This document shows, in pieces, positions 32,872-42,729 of a DNA stretch of 64,000 bases. The notes beneath the pieces were generated by a model, which made no database searches, was not told the origin of the DNA, and was given only the letters and a program-made list of their open reading frames with translations. The stretch is from Gambelia wislizenii (lineage: Eukaryota; Chordata; Lepidosauria; Squamata; Crotaphytidae), in assembly GCA_030847615.1 (NCBI GenBank), contig JAUMIR010000001.1, forward strand, positions 288,760,187-288,824,186, read 5' to 3'. The position numbers and the translations under genes are program-made. The stretch's first letter is position 1, and every line of letters begins with the position of its first letter.

Positions 32872-35784
32872 ATGGGGGAGGGAGACAGTATTCTGGAAGG
32901 CAAAAGGGCTGGAGAAAATAGTCAAACTGTCATAGAGGGAACAAGGCGAACAGCGCAAGGACCCAACAGTGGGAGGCAAAAAAACTTGCACAGGGAGCAA
33001 GTAAAGGGAACACATGGTCTCAGATGTCTCTACACTAATGCACAGAGCATGGGAAACAAGCAAGATGAACTAGAACTCCTTGCACTACAAAACAAATATG
33101 ATATAATAGGCGTTACTGAAACCTGGTGGGACGAGTCTCATGATTGGAATGTAGGAATAGAGGGGTATAACCTTTATAGGAGAAACAGGCCAAACAGGAA
33201 AGGAGGAGGAATAGCATTATATGTCAGGGATATTTACACCAGTGAAGTGATCCATGACATCAATACTGGAAGCCAGGTGGAGAGCATCTGGATAAAAATT
33301 AAAGGGGAGGGAAACAACAGGGATGTTATTGTGGGACTCTACTACAGACCCCCAAATCAGACGGAGGAATTGGATGTTGCCTTTCTAGAACAGATGAACA
33401 TACATGCAGAAAGGAGAGATGTAGTTGTGATGGGTGACTTCAACTATCCTGATATTTGCTGGCAATCTATCTCAGCCAAAACTACAAGGTCTAGCAAATT
33501 CCTTACATGCCTGGAAGACAATTTCATGGTCCAAAAGGTGGAAGAGGCAACAAGGGGGTCAGCTATTTTAGATCTGATCCTAACCAACAGAGACGACCTT
33601 GTTAATGGGGTGCAAGTGATGGGATCCTTAGGTGAGAGTGATCATGTTCTCCTGGAGTTTGTTATACAATGGAAAGGAGAAGCCAGGCATAGTCAGACAC
33701 GCATTCTTGACTTTAGGAGAGCTGATTTCAATAAACTCAGGGAAATACTGCGGATGATCCCATGGTCAAGAATCCTAAAAGAGAAGGGACCTCAAGACGG
33801 ATGGGACTTTCTCAAAAGGGAGATACTGAAGGCACAATTTCAAACAGTACCATTGAGGAAGAAAAATGGGAGGTGTCTCAAGAAACCAGGATGGATGACT
33901 AAAGAACTTTCAATGGAACTAAGTTTTAAACGGAACATGTATAGGAAATGGAAAGGGGGGGAAATCACCAAAGAAGAATTCAAACAGATAGCGAACACGT
34001 GTAGGAGTAAAGTCAGAAAAGCTAAAGCGCAGAATGAGCTCAGGCTTGCTAGGGAGGTTAAGAACAATAAAAAGGGTTTTTTTGGGTATGTCCGCAGCAA
34101 AAGGAGGAAGAAGGAAATGATAGGGCCGCTACGTGGAGAAGATGGCAAAATGCTAACAGGGGACAGAGAAAAGGCAGAATTACTCAACACCTTCTTTGCC
34201 TCAGTGTTTTCAGAAAAGGAAAAGGAGGACCAACCTGAGGAGAATGGAACAGAGGACACAATAGGGGAAATCCAGCTCAAAATAAGTAAAGAGGTAGTAC
34301 AGGAATACCTTCTTAATCTAAATGAATTTAAATCTCCAGGACCAGATGAACTACATCCAAGAGTATTAAAAGAGCTGGCAAATATAATCTCAGAGCCATT
34401 GGCAATAATATTTGAGAACTCCTGGAGAACAGGAGAAGTCCCAGCAGACTGGAGGAGGGCAAACGTTGTTCCCATCTTCAAAAAGGGGAAAAAAGAGGAT
34501 CCCAACAACTATCGTCCAGTTAGTCTGACATCAATACCAGGGAAGATTCTAGAACAGATCATTAAACAGAGAGTCTGTGAACATTTAGAAGGCAATGCCA
34601 TAATCACAAAAAGTCAGCATGGGTTTCAGAGAAACAAGTCATGCCAGACTAATCTGATCTCTTTTTTTGATAAAGTTACCAGCTTGGTAGATGAAGGGAA
34701 TGCTGTGGACATTGCATACCTTGATTTCAGTAAGGCCTTTGACAAGGTTCCCCATGACATTCTTGCAAACAAGCTTGTAAAATGTGGGCTAGACAAGTTA
34801 ACTGTTCAATGGATTTGTAATTGGTTGACCGGCCGAACCCAAAGGGTGCTCAGCAGTGGCTTCTCTTCGTCTTGGAAAGATGTGACCAGTGGGGTGCCAC
34901 AGGGTTCTGTCCTGGGCCCAGTGCTATTCAACATCTTTATCAATGACTTAGATGAGGGAATTAGGGGCATACTTATCAAATTTGCAGATGACACCAAATT
35001 GGGAGGAGTAGCTAATACCCTAGAGGACAGGATCAAAATTCAGAATGACCTGGATAGACTGGAGAGCTGGGCCAAAGCTAACAAAATGAAATTCAATACG
35101 GAGAAATGTAAAGTACTGCATTTAGGGCGGAAAAATGAAATGCATAAATATAGGATGGGAGAGACCTGGCTGAATGAGACTACGTGTGAAAGGGATCTAG
35201 GAGTCCTAGTAGACCACAAGTTGAACATGAGCCAACAGTGTGATGCGGCAGCTAAAAAGGCCAATGCAATTTTGGGCTGTATCAATAGAAGTATAGTGTC
35301 TAGATCAAGGGAAGTAATAGTGCCACTCTATTCTGCCTTGGTCAGACCTCACTTAGAATACTGTGTCCAGTTCTGGGCACCACAATTCAGAAAGGATATT
35401 GACAAATTGGAGCGTGTCCAGAGAAGGGCAACTAAAATGGTGAAAGGTCTGGAAACAATGCCTTATGAGGAGAGACTTAGGGAGCTGGGTATGTTTAACC
35501 TGGAAAAAAGACGGTTTAGAGGCGATATGATAGCCCTGTTTAAGTATTTGAAGGGATGTCACGCTGAGGATGGAGCAGGCTTGTTTTCTGCTGCTCCAAA
35601 GACTGGAACACGGAGCAATGGGTGCAAGCTCCAGGAACAGAGATTCCACCTCAACATTAGGAGGAACTTTTTGACAGTAAGAGCTGTTCGGCAGTGGAAC
35701 GCACTCCCTCGGAGCGTGGTGGGGTCTCCTTCCTTGGAGGTCTTTAAACAGAGGCTGGATGGCCATCTGTCGGGGATGCTTTGA
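32872..35784 (+). CDS. CR1 ORF2: endonuclease-reverse transcriptase, intact
   Basis: This 970-residue frame starts at the first ATG after ORF1; the frame is also open further upstream, so the true start is not certain. The N-terminal part is an APE-type endonuclease: Asn56 in 'TNAQS', Glu83 in 'TETWW', Asp189/Asn191 in 'GDFN', and Asp257/His258 in 'GESDH'. The RT follows: 'NYRPVSLTS', 'QHGFQRNKS', Asp618 in 'YLDFSKAFD', '[10 protein letters not shown]' from residue 674, and Asp706/Asp707 in 'KFADDT'. A C-terminal CR1-type domain ends in 'RLDGHLSGML'. The protein would nick chromosomal DNA and copy the element RNA from its 3' tail (target-primed reverse transcription). Length is normal for the family and all catalytic residues are present. 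There is no frameshift or stop. Activity is inferred, not shown. Confidence 0.93.
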   Translation: MGEGDSILEGKRAGENSQTVIEGTRRTAQGPNSGRQKNLHREQVKGTHGLRCLYTNAQSMGNKQDELELLALQNKYDIIGVTETWWDESHDWNVGIEGYNLYRRNRPNRKGGGIALYVRDIYTSEVIHDINTGSQVESIWIKIKGEGNNRDVIVGLYYRPPNQTEELDVAFLEQMNIHAERRDVVVMGDFNYPDICWQSISAKTTRSSKFLTCLEDNFMVQKVEEATRGSAILDLILTNRDDLVNGVQVMGSLGESDHVLLEFVIQWKGEARHSQTRILDFRRADFNKLREILRMIPWSRILKEKGPQDGWDFLKREILKAQFQTVPLRKKNGRCLKKPGWMTKELSMELSFKRNMYRKWKGGEITKEEFKQIANTCRSKVRKAKAQNELRLAREVKNNKKGFFGYVRSKRRKKEMIGPLRGEDGKMLTGDREKAELLNTFFASVFSEKEKEDQPEENGTEDTIGEIQLKISKEVVQEYLLNLNEFKSPGPDELHPRVLKELANIISEPLAIIFENSWRTGEVPADWRRANVVPIFKKGKKEDPNNYRPVSLTSIPGKILEQIIKQRVCEHLEGNAIITKSQHGFQRNKSCQTNLISFFDKVTSLVDEGNAVDIAYLDFSKAFDKVPHDILANKLVKCGLDKLTVQWICNWLTGRTQRVLSSGFSSSWKDVTSGVPQGSVLGPVLFNIFINDLDEGIRGILIKFADDTKLGGVANTLEDRIKIQNDLDRLESWAKANKMKFNTEKCKVLHLGRKNEMHKYRMGETWLNETTCERDLGVLVDHKLNMSQQCDAAAKKANAILGCINRSIVSRSREVIVPLYSALVRPHLEYCVQFWAPQFRKDIDKLERVQRRATKMVKGLETMPYEERLRELGMFNLEKRRFRGDMIALFKYLKGCHAEDGAGLFSAAPKTGTRSNGCKLQEQRFHLNIRRNFLTVRAVRQWNALPRSVVGSPSLEVFKQRLDGHLSGML

Positions 35785-35880
35785 TTGTGATTTCCTGCGT
35801 GGCAGGGGGGTTGGACTGGATGGCCCTCGTGGTCTCTTCCAACTCTGCAATTCTATGATTCTATGATTCTATGATTCTAT
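35785..35880 (+). promoter_or_regulatory. CR1 3' UTR and terminal repeat tail
   Basis: After the ORF2 stop comes a conserved ~65-bp 3' UTR (GGTTGGACTGGATGGCCCTC, then GTCTCTTCCAACTCTGCAA) and an octamer repeat tail (ATTCTATG). In CR1 elements this 3' region is what the RT recognises, which explains why even short copies here keep it (6141, 28418, 36991, 50890). Confidence 0.75.
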
Positions 35881-36991
35881 GACATTCTTGCAAACAAGGT
35901 TGTAAAATGTGGGCTAGACAAGTTAACTGTTAAGTGGATTTGTAATTGGTTGACCAGCTGAACCCAAAGGGTGCTCAGCAGTGGCTCCTCTTTGTCTTGG
36001 AAAGATGTGACCAGTGGGGTGCCACAGGGTTCTGTCCTGAGCTCAGTGCTGTTCAACATCTTTATCAATGACTTGTATGAAGGGAATTAGGGGCATACTT
36101 ATCAAATTTGCAGATGACACCAAATTAGGAGGAGTAGCTAATATCCTAGAGGACAGGATCAAAATTCAAAATGACCTGGATAGACTGGAGAGCAGGGCCA
36201 AACCTAACAAAATGAAATTCAATACGGAGAAATGTAAGGTACTGCACTTAGGGTGAAAAAACGAAATGCATACATATAGGATGCAGGAGACCTGGCTGAA
36301 CGAGACTACATGTGAAAGGTATCTAGGAATCCTAGCAGACCACAAGTTGATCATGAGTAAACAGTGTGATGTGGCAGCTAAAAAAGACCAATGCGATTTT
36401 GGGCTGCATCAATAGAAGTATAGTGTCTAGATCAAGGGAAGTAATAGTGCCGCTCTATTCTGCCTTGGTCAGACCTCACCTAGAATACTGTGTCCAGTTC
36501 TGGGCACCACAATTCAAAAAGGATATTGACAAATTGGAGCGTGTCCAGAGAAGGGCGACTAAAATGGTGAAAGGTCTGAAACTCATGCCTTATGAATAGA
36601 GACTTGGGGAGCTGGATATGTTTAGCCTGGAAAGAAGATGGTTAAGGGGCGCTATGATAGCCCTGTTTAAGTATTTGAAGGGGTGTCACATTGAGGATGG
36701 AGCAAGCTTGTTTTCTGCTGCTCCAGAGAGTAGAACATGGAACAATGGATGCAAACTCCAGGAACAGAGATTCCATCTCAACATTAGGAGGAACTTTTTG
36801 ACAATAAGAGCTGTTTGGCAGTGGAACACACTCCCTCGGAGTGTGGTGGGGTCTCGTTCCTTGGAGGTCTTTCAACAGAGGCTGGATGGCCATCTGTCAG
36901 GGATGATTTGATTGTGTATTCCTGCATGGCAGAGGGTTGGACTGGATGGCCCCCATGGTCTCTTCCAGCTCTACAATTCTATGATTCTATG
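35880..36991 (+). pseudogene. Older forward CR1, 3' segment (host of nested insertion)
   Basis: It resumes at GACATTCTTGCAAACAAGG, exactly where 31003-32228 broke off. It then covers the RT blocks 'KFADDTKLGG' (with a preceding frameshift), the C-terminal domain and a 3' tail ending CTACAATTCTATGATTCTAT. Several stops and small indels disrupt it, for example at 36594-36600 and after 36256. It is more decayed than the nested copy. Confidence 0.85.
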
Positions 36992-37480
36992 AGCCCTCTA
37001 GTAGAAGATATCTTCAATATCAGGGTAATTATGCTGTCCACTGGTTACATGTGTTCCAGGGGGGCTTTTATGGTGCTTAAGTTCCAACCAATTTTTGGAC
37101 TGGGTGAGAAATAAGCCAAAACTGGAGGGATGCAGTTCTTAATTTAATTGTTGCCCTCACCCCAGTTTTTCAAACTAACAAATTTTCAGGAAAGTGCTTG
37201 GGTGCAACCAACATGGGTCCAGGAGGCTGAAAAGGAGCAGATGCTGCCCCAAATAGTAATGGTTTGGGTGCTACTTCCAGACCCTCCACAGGTGCCGAAC
37301 TCTGATCTATTTGCAGTTGACATCTGCTTTAAAGATGGAGAACTATAAGAGCAGAGAGCCATGAAGTTGCCCATCAGCAGTTAGCATCTATACAGCAGCC
37401 TGAACAGCTACACAGGTCACAGAGACTGGGATCATCTTGGGTTCATATACACATATATCCACATATAATACGCCATGTTG
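36992..37480. other. Unassigned non-coding stretch
   Basis: Between the CR1 tail and the mariner. No gene or element was recognised. Confidence 0.4.
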
Positions 37481-37659
37481 TACAAGTTCTGTCTATTAAG
37501 TAACGAGATTGTGTTTCTACCTTTCAGACAAATCAGGGAGAACTGATTGTGAACCCTTGAACATGTCTGAACCTCCATGACAAACATCAACATTCTTGGC
37601 TGTTCAGTTAATTGTCAGTCATTGTTTAAAGCAGCTGTGTTGTCTGTTGGGTGCCAGAA

Positions 37660-38460
37660 AAATGCTAAGATTAAAAGTCGAGCAATGTGACATTCTGCAG
37701 CAACTTGAAGTAGACCCAAACTTTTTTTAAAAAATCCTCAGTTGTGATGAATCCTGGATCTTCCAGTATGATCCTGAGACAAAATGACAGTCAACGCACT
37801 GGAAAACACCATCGTGACCAAGAATGAAAAAAAGCACGTCAAAGCAATTCCACCTTCAAAGCCATGCTCATTGTTGTTGTTGTTTTGACATCAAGGGTAT
37901 TTATATTTTTTAATTTTATTTATTTATTTATTTATATACCCTGCTCTTCAGCCACAAGGCTATCAGAGTGGCTTACCAATTGTTTTAATAGCAATTTACA
38001 CATCTACACTGCATTAAGCAGTTTCCAATGTGTGTTTTGGCAGAATGGGTTCCAGAAGGCAGAACAGTGAACCAGCATTATTATAAGGAAGGTTTGACAA
38101 AGCTGAGAGAAAGAGTCAGAAAAAAAAGGCCAGAACTATGGGAAATGGTTTGATTCTTCATCAAGACAATGTGCCTGCTCACACAGCACTTTCTGTAAAG
38201 CAGTTTTTGGCTGATAAACCCATTACTACACTTGAACATCCTCCATATTAGTTCAATTTGGCACTGTGCAACTTTTTTCTTTTCCCTAAAGTGAAATCAG
38301 TGCTTAAAGGAACACATTTTGAGTCAATTGATGCAGTATGAAGAAAAGGGCAGATGTGTTGATACAGCTGACAAAAACTGATCTGCTTCACACCTTTGAC
38401 CAGTGGAAAACAAGACTGCTTTGGTGTGTGTGTGTGAATGGGTAGTATATTGAAGGGGAC
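37660..38460 (+). pseudogene. Mariner transposase, inactive
   Basis: Translated remnants run in order. The N-terminal piece is 'KMLRLKVEQCDILQQLEVDP'. The first catalytic block is 'SCDESWIFQYDPETK' with its Asp at 37746-37748, followed by an in-frame TGA. The second block is 'HQDNVPAHTA' near 38160. The third block is 'LALCNFFLFPKVK' near 38260. Mariner transposases use a DD34D triad. Here the third position reads Asn (AAC) in the motif that normally ends in Asp. The part between 'LEVDP' and the first Asp is largely deleted, and a SINE fragment splits the frame. The cut-and-paste enzyme is therefore dead by several independent lesions. Confidence 0.8.
37898..38040 (-). mobile_element. Sauria-type SINE 3' fragment, reverse, inside mariner
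   Basis: TTTATTTATTTATTTATATA followed by CCCTGCTCTTCAGCCACAAG and GGCTATCAGAGTGGCTTACC is the reverse complement of the SINE 3' end at 61672-61816. It interrupts the mariner transposase between the first and second catalytic blocks. Confidence 0.7.
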
Positions 38461-38862
38461 AAGCATTAGAATTGTAATACATATAAATAAAGATGGTTTA
38501 TTGTATCAGTCTCAGTATTTAATAGACAGACCTTGTACTGACTGGGTGGGGGGAGGCAGCCAGAGAGCACCCATCCCAGCTGCAGTTCTGCAGCAAAGGG
38601 AGACAGAATGAAGTTGCCCTCCTGGTCACTGGAGACAACCTCAGTTCTCTTCCACCAGCTGCAGAATTGCCCCCAGGGGCTGCGTGGTTGCCTCCCCTCT
38701 ACTTCCCCCTCTGGGCCAGTAGTCAGCTGTGGCAACACTCATGAGACTTGAAATTTGAGTTGCTGGGACAGAGTCAACATGGAACTCTAGCCATTTTCAC
38801 AGTAGGTCCTTCTAAGGGAAGATGTATTGTACTTGTTTTGAAATTACAGTATTACTCCCTAA

Positions 38863-38863
38863 A

Positions 38864-38926
<63 letters not shown>
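38863..38926. repeat. (CA)n followed by (TA)n microsatellite
   Basis: About 18 bp of CA repeats pass directly into about 46 bp of AT repeats. Confidence 0.95.
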
Positions 38927-38928
<2 letters not shown>

Positions 38929-39017
38929 GTAAAAAAACCCGATGCCAATCAGTGTCCTCTGTTATATGTTGATTTACTTGACTATTTGATTCTTTGTTCT
39001 TTTAGTCATTCATCTAG

Positions 39018-39232
39018 CTACCCATATCCACACTACACAAATAATCCAGGTTGAAACTGGATTATTGTCATGGCTCCTTCCTATTGAATCCTGGGATTTG
39101 TAGTTTTACAAGGTCTTTAGCTTTCTCAGACAGAGTGCTGGTGCCTTAGCAAAGTACACATCCCAGGACTCCATAGGAAGGAGCCAAATAATTCAGTTTC
39201 AACTTGAAATATTTGTGTAGTAGATTTGGCCC
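39018..39232. mobile_element. hAT-like MITE, complete
   Basis: The ends (CCACACTACACAAATAATCC and the complement of ATATTTGTGTAGTAGATTTG) and the inner arms (AATCCTGGGATTTGTAGTTT versus ATCCCAGGACTCCATAGGAA) make a long imperfect palindrome. This is one of the commonest reptile short DNA elements. The flanks do not give a clean 8-bp duplication. Confidence 0.65.
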
Positions 39233-39826
39233 ACAATTTTTTTTTGGGGGGGGGGATTCAGAAATATTTGGGGACATTTGTTTTATTTGTTTCACTTAAA
39301 TGTAGTGCCCCCCCCCAATGACACACTCAGAAATCAAGGACATGTATGTGGTGATCCTACATGGTCTTCCATTTATGCACTGACCAGAACTGAACCCTGC
39401 CTAGCTGTAGCAAAGATAGTGTGTCATTAGGTGCCTTCATGTCATACCTAAGAGAAAACTGAGCTGCCTTCAAAATCAAGGAAGTCCTTTAAGCTCTAAA
39501 ATACTGACAAATCTAGCCAAGAGACTGATAGATAGATAGATAAAACTAGTGAGCCAGAAGATTTATTTGAATACAGTTCTGTGGTCAGTATTTTTCTTGC
39601 TCTGTTGATTTCATTCTCAGAGCTTCAATTATCTTCTGACTTTAGTCAAGGCATATTAGCGCATAAGCAGAGGGAGGGCTCACCCACAGGGACTTAACCA
39701 AATTCATTGAAGATGTTAGATCCTCGCTAAAACCTTTATTTTGCTTCTTGTGTTTGTTCTGTAGGATTTTTCTTTTTCAGGCAACGTTCTGAATGAAACA
39801 AAAATAGATTGAATTGTGATAAAAGA

Positions 39827-39830
<4 letters not shown>
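39233..39830. other. Unassigned non-coding stretch
   Basis: Nothing recognised except a short (GATA)n at about 39528-39542 and mononucleotide runs near 39240 and 39308. Confidence 0.4.

Positions 39831-39871
<41 letters not shown>
39831..39871. repeat. (AT)n microsatellite
   Basis: About 40 bp of AT repeats directly abut the left end of the following Tigger-type element. Confidence 0.95.
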
Positions 39872-39875
<4 letters not shown>

Positions 39876-40483
39876 TGCCCCTCTACATTCGCGAATTTAG
39901 CATTCAGTTTTAAATATTTGCGGTTTTGGGAGGGCCTCCCCCTGCCCTGACAAAAGCAGTGACTGGGCTTTAAAAGCCCTGTGGCCACTTCTGAGGAGAA
40001 GAGAAGCAAGCCGGAGGGGTGGGAAGGGGGCTTTCCAATGCCCCCTCTCCACCTTAGGAGGCTGGGCAGGGGGTAGGAGAGGTGCCGAGGGGGCCTTGGG
40101 AGGCCCCGTGAAGGCCTTGGGAGGGAGTGGGGAGGGCTGGGGAGGCGACCACGGGGCCTCTGGAGGCCCCTTGAAGGCCTTGGGAGGGAGGGGGAGGGCT
40201 GGGGAGGCGATCACAGGGCCTCCGGAGGGTCTCTGGAGGCTCCGTGAAGGCCTTGGGAGTGAGGGGGGAGGGCTGGAGAGGTGACCACGGGGCCTCCAGA
40301 GACCCTCCGGAGGCCCCGTGGTGGCCTGGGGAGGGAGGGGGAGGCAGGGGAAGTGACTATGGGGCCTCCGGAGGCCCCGTGGTCGCTTTGGTGGGGAAGG
40401 GGGAGGGCAGTTGTTATTCGCGGAATTTTCACATTCGTAGGGGTCTGTGGAACCTAACCCCCGTGAATGTGAAGGGACGACTG
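39872..40483. mobile_element. Tigger-type MITE with GC-rich palindromic core
   Basis: The left end AGTTGCCCCTCTACATTCG and right end GAATGTGAAGGGACGACTG are an inverted pair like that of 26040-26345. The core (about 40090-40400) repeats GGGGCCTCCGGAGGCCCC, itself a perfect 18-bp palindrome, with CGTGG spacers and GGGAGGG tracts. The left terminal CAG is altered where it meets (AT)n. The right end runs into (TG)n. The frames over it are repeat artefacts. Confidence 0.75.
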
Positions 40484-40516
40484 TGTGTGTGTGTGTGTAT
40501 GTGTGTGTGTGTGTAT
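40484..40516. repeat. (TG)n microsatellite
   Basis: TG repeats with one interruption follow immediately after the Tigger-type right end. Confidence 0.9.
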
Positions 40517-40535
40517 CTTGGGTATGTTTCCTTTC

Positions 40536-40722
40536 CCAGTGTGCTGATTGGCCACTTACTCCTCCCTTCCCTCACTCCCTTGGCCAATCACCACCCACAT
40601 GCAAATTCCCTGTCCACCTCACAATCCATTCCTGCCACTCAATCTGCATCTACACCCCCAGCCTCACAAGGGCCCCTCCCTCCTCTCACTCCCTCACCCA
40701 ATCACCACCCACATGTAAAACA
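40536..40722. repeat. Short internal direct duplication
   Basis: CCAATCACCACCCACATG occurs at about 40588-40605 and 40698-40715, each preceded by CTCACTCCCT. The block starts with the word CCCAGTGTGCTGATTGGCC that is shared with 13677. Confidence 0.6.
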
Positions 40723-41329
40723 ATGTAATATTTTAGAAATTTAGAAAGATGATAAGTCATACAAGTAGTCCCCAATGGGAAATACAGTAAAATGTATGTG
40801 GTATATTACTGCAAAGTGTGTTTTGGGGGGCTAAAATAATAGTATGTAGCTGAACTGTGTGAACATTTCAGATCTACTATAACAGTGTATGTTACGCTGG
40901 GTTATCTAGTATAGAAAAATATCTCCCATATCTCCTTTTACATATGAGTATTTGCAGTAACATACACTAGAGTCAGCAGGCAGAACTAGATCTACTCAGA
41001 TACAGAAAAGTCAGTAGAAAAGGATCCATGCAAATAATTGGTTGTTTTTATTTTTTAAAAAAATGCTAGTTCAGGTAGCTTTATATTAGAAAAGGGGGAA
41101 ATTCACTGTTATATTAAATTACCATTTTAGTTTAATGTGAAAGGTGGCAATAAAAGCTTTAACAGAATGAAGCTGGAAAATGCAGTCCATGATTTTACTC
41201 TCCTCTCCCCCCCCCTTTTTTTTTTTGGTCTTTACTTCACATGGATAGCAAGTGTTTCTACAGCTTTTTGAAGTTTTCCAGATTTTATAGTTATAAAGAA
41301 ATGTGTGCTTTCAGTAATGCAGATACTAT

Positions 41330-41911
41330 GGCCCTGTCTACACGATGGGAAAAAAATCCGTTTGGGGGGTAAAAAATCCGAAAAGTCAGCCATTTGTATG
41401 TGTATGATCTGCCTACATGATTCCCCCCCTAAACTCCGTATGACCTCCCTTGCCCAGCTGGCTGGAGCGAGCGATCCAAGCAGTGGTTTTAAATCTCCTG
41501 CCACTTTTTTTTTGTAAAATAAAAAATTTTTTGTAAAATAAAAATGAATATATGTAAAAATCTCCATTTCATGGACTTACCGGACTCTTATTTAGCTGGG
41601 AATCCAACATGGCAGCCGCTCCCAATTCCCCTCTTTGCTAGCCCCGCCCCCTGTGCTCAGCCAGCCAATCAGCTTACACTGCCTGTTTGTATGTGTGTGA
41701 ACAGGGTGTACAGACTATCAACAGTACGAACGGTTATACAGATTTTTAGCTCAAGATTCACTAATCCTCCCGAATGCCGAATCCCCGTAGTTTATGGGGG
41801 ATTTGCTAGCCCCCCTTCTGAATGACTCGTATGCATCTGAATGGCTGTGTGTACACATTATCGGTATTCCGAACACCGTACATATTTTTTTTTTACTGTG
41901 TAGACGGCCCC
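41330..41911. mobile_element. TIR element (GGCCCTGTCTACAC ends)
   Basis: The left end GGCCCTGTCTACACGATGGG and the right end ACTGTGTAGACGGCCCC are inverted relatives. TAT lies outside both ends, a possible 3-bp duplication. The interior is non-coding. Ends resemble those at 42730, 43693 and 58277. Superfamily is not certain. Confidence 0.55.
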
Positions 41912-42729
41912 TATATTATGCATAGAAATAGGGTGTGAATACAGAAGATCCATCACTAAGACTGCTAACTTCAAAAACCCTTAACACAATTCATTCTAGT
42001 TGAACTACTCATGTGTAAATGGTTAGAATCCTGTGACTTTATCAATGTAAATCCCCAATCTGGAGAGATCAACAAAAAGCAAGAAACAAGTTTTTCACAA
42101 ATTCAAGAGAGCTAGGCTTTGGGTAAACTACCACCAGGGAAATGCAAAATATGTTGACTGTTTAGCACTGTCTCTAATTTCATTACTAAATGACTTGATT
42201 TTGGAGTTAATTTAATGCTGAAAATTGCAATGTAAGTCAATCAATTACATTAAAAATAAATGTCTAACTCAATTGATTTTAAGTAGCTCCTGTTGCAGAA
42301 TGTACTGATAAGTCTCTGGGTGATTTGCAGCAGATCAGCAAGAATTTCCGACTCTAAATTGCACAAGAATCACAAACAGAAAATAACTCCTTCACCCTAA
42401 ACTATACTACTGAAATAAAGCAGACTTATGGCAAGTAAGATTGGATTACTTGGAAACAGTAAGCTCCACTCAGCACTGGTTCTGAGAAATAATTTCAGGA
42501 GTCAAGTTTGTTTAACGTAGCTGTTTAAAAGTTTTGTACCAGGTTCTGGTTGGTGGCTTTCAGAATTCCATCTTTTTTAAAAAAAACCAGTGCATCTAAT
42601 GTAGCAATCCTATCAAAAACTGGACAGCCTTCCTGAGCAGTGAGGGCCTGAATAGTGAATGATGGCATTCAAGTGCTGGCTTAGGATTTGTATTTTTAGC
42701 CTGGACCCTGGTTGCCACACTACTGACTA
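41912..42729. other. Unassigned non-coding stretch
   Basis: No gene or element is recognised. It shares the word CTCTGGGTGATTTGCA (near 42315) with 25292. Confidence 0.4.

Larger units (their letters stand above)
32229..35880 (+). mobile_element. Young CR1 LINE, nearly complete, nested
   Basis: A 3.65-kb CR1 contains the end of ORF1, a complete ORF2, a short 3' UTR and the tail of four ATTCTATG-type units (about 35849-35880). It is truncated at its 5' end inside ORF1. It sits in an older CR1 at CATGAC. Since the CR1 tail itself ends ...CTATGAC, any short target duplication is hidden. Lack of indels or stops in ORF2 marks it as recent. The copy at 48357-50890 is nearly identical. Confidence 0.92.
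37483..38535 (+). mobile_element. Mariner transposon with TA duplication
   Basis: Inverted ends CAAGTTCTGTCTATTAAG and the complement of AATAGACAGACCTTG are flanked by TA (37481-37482 and 38536-38537). The interior carries transposase remnants (separate entry) and a nested SINE fragment. With the SINE removed it is shorter than a full mariner, so an internal deletion is likely. Confidence 0.85.

Noticed and set aside
33840..34508. 222-residue minus-strand frame inside the young CR1, repeated at 48860-49528
   Set aside because: It is the antisense shadow of the RT coding region. It is conserved only because the two CR1 copies are nearly identical, and it shows no domain.
35353..35850. 165-residue minus-strand frame, repeated at 50373-50870
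   Set aside because: Antisense to the CR1 C-terminal domain and 3' UTR; a shadow of the same repeat.
39897..40744. Gly- and Pro-rich frames across the GC-rich element
   Set aside because: They follow the palindromic repeat in a MITE. Mirror frames exist on both strands.
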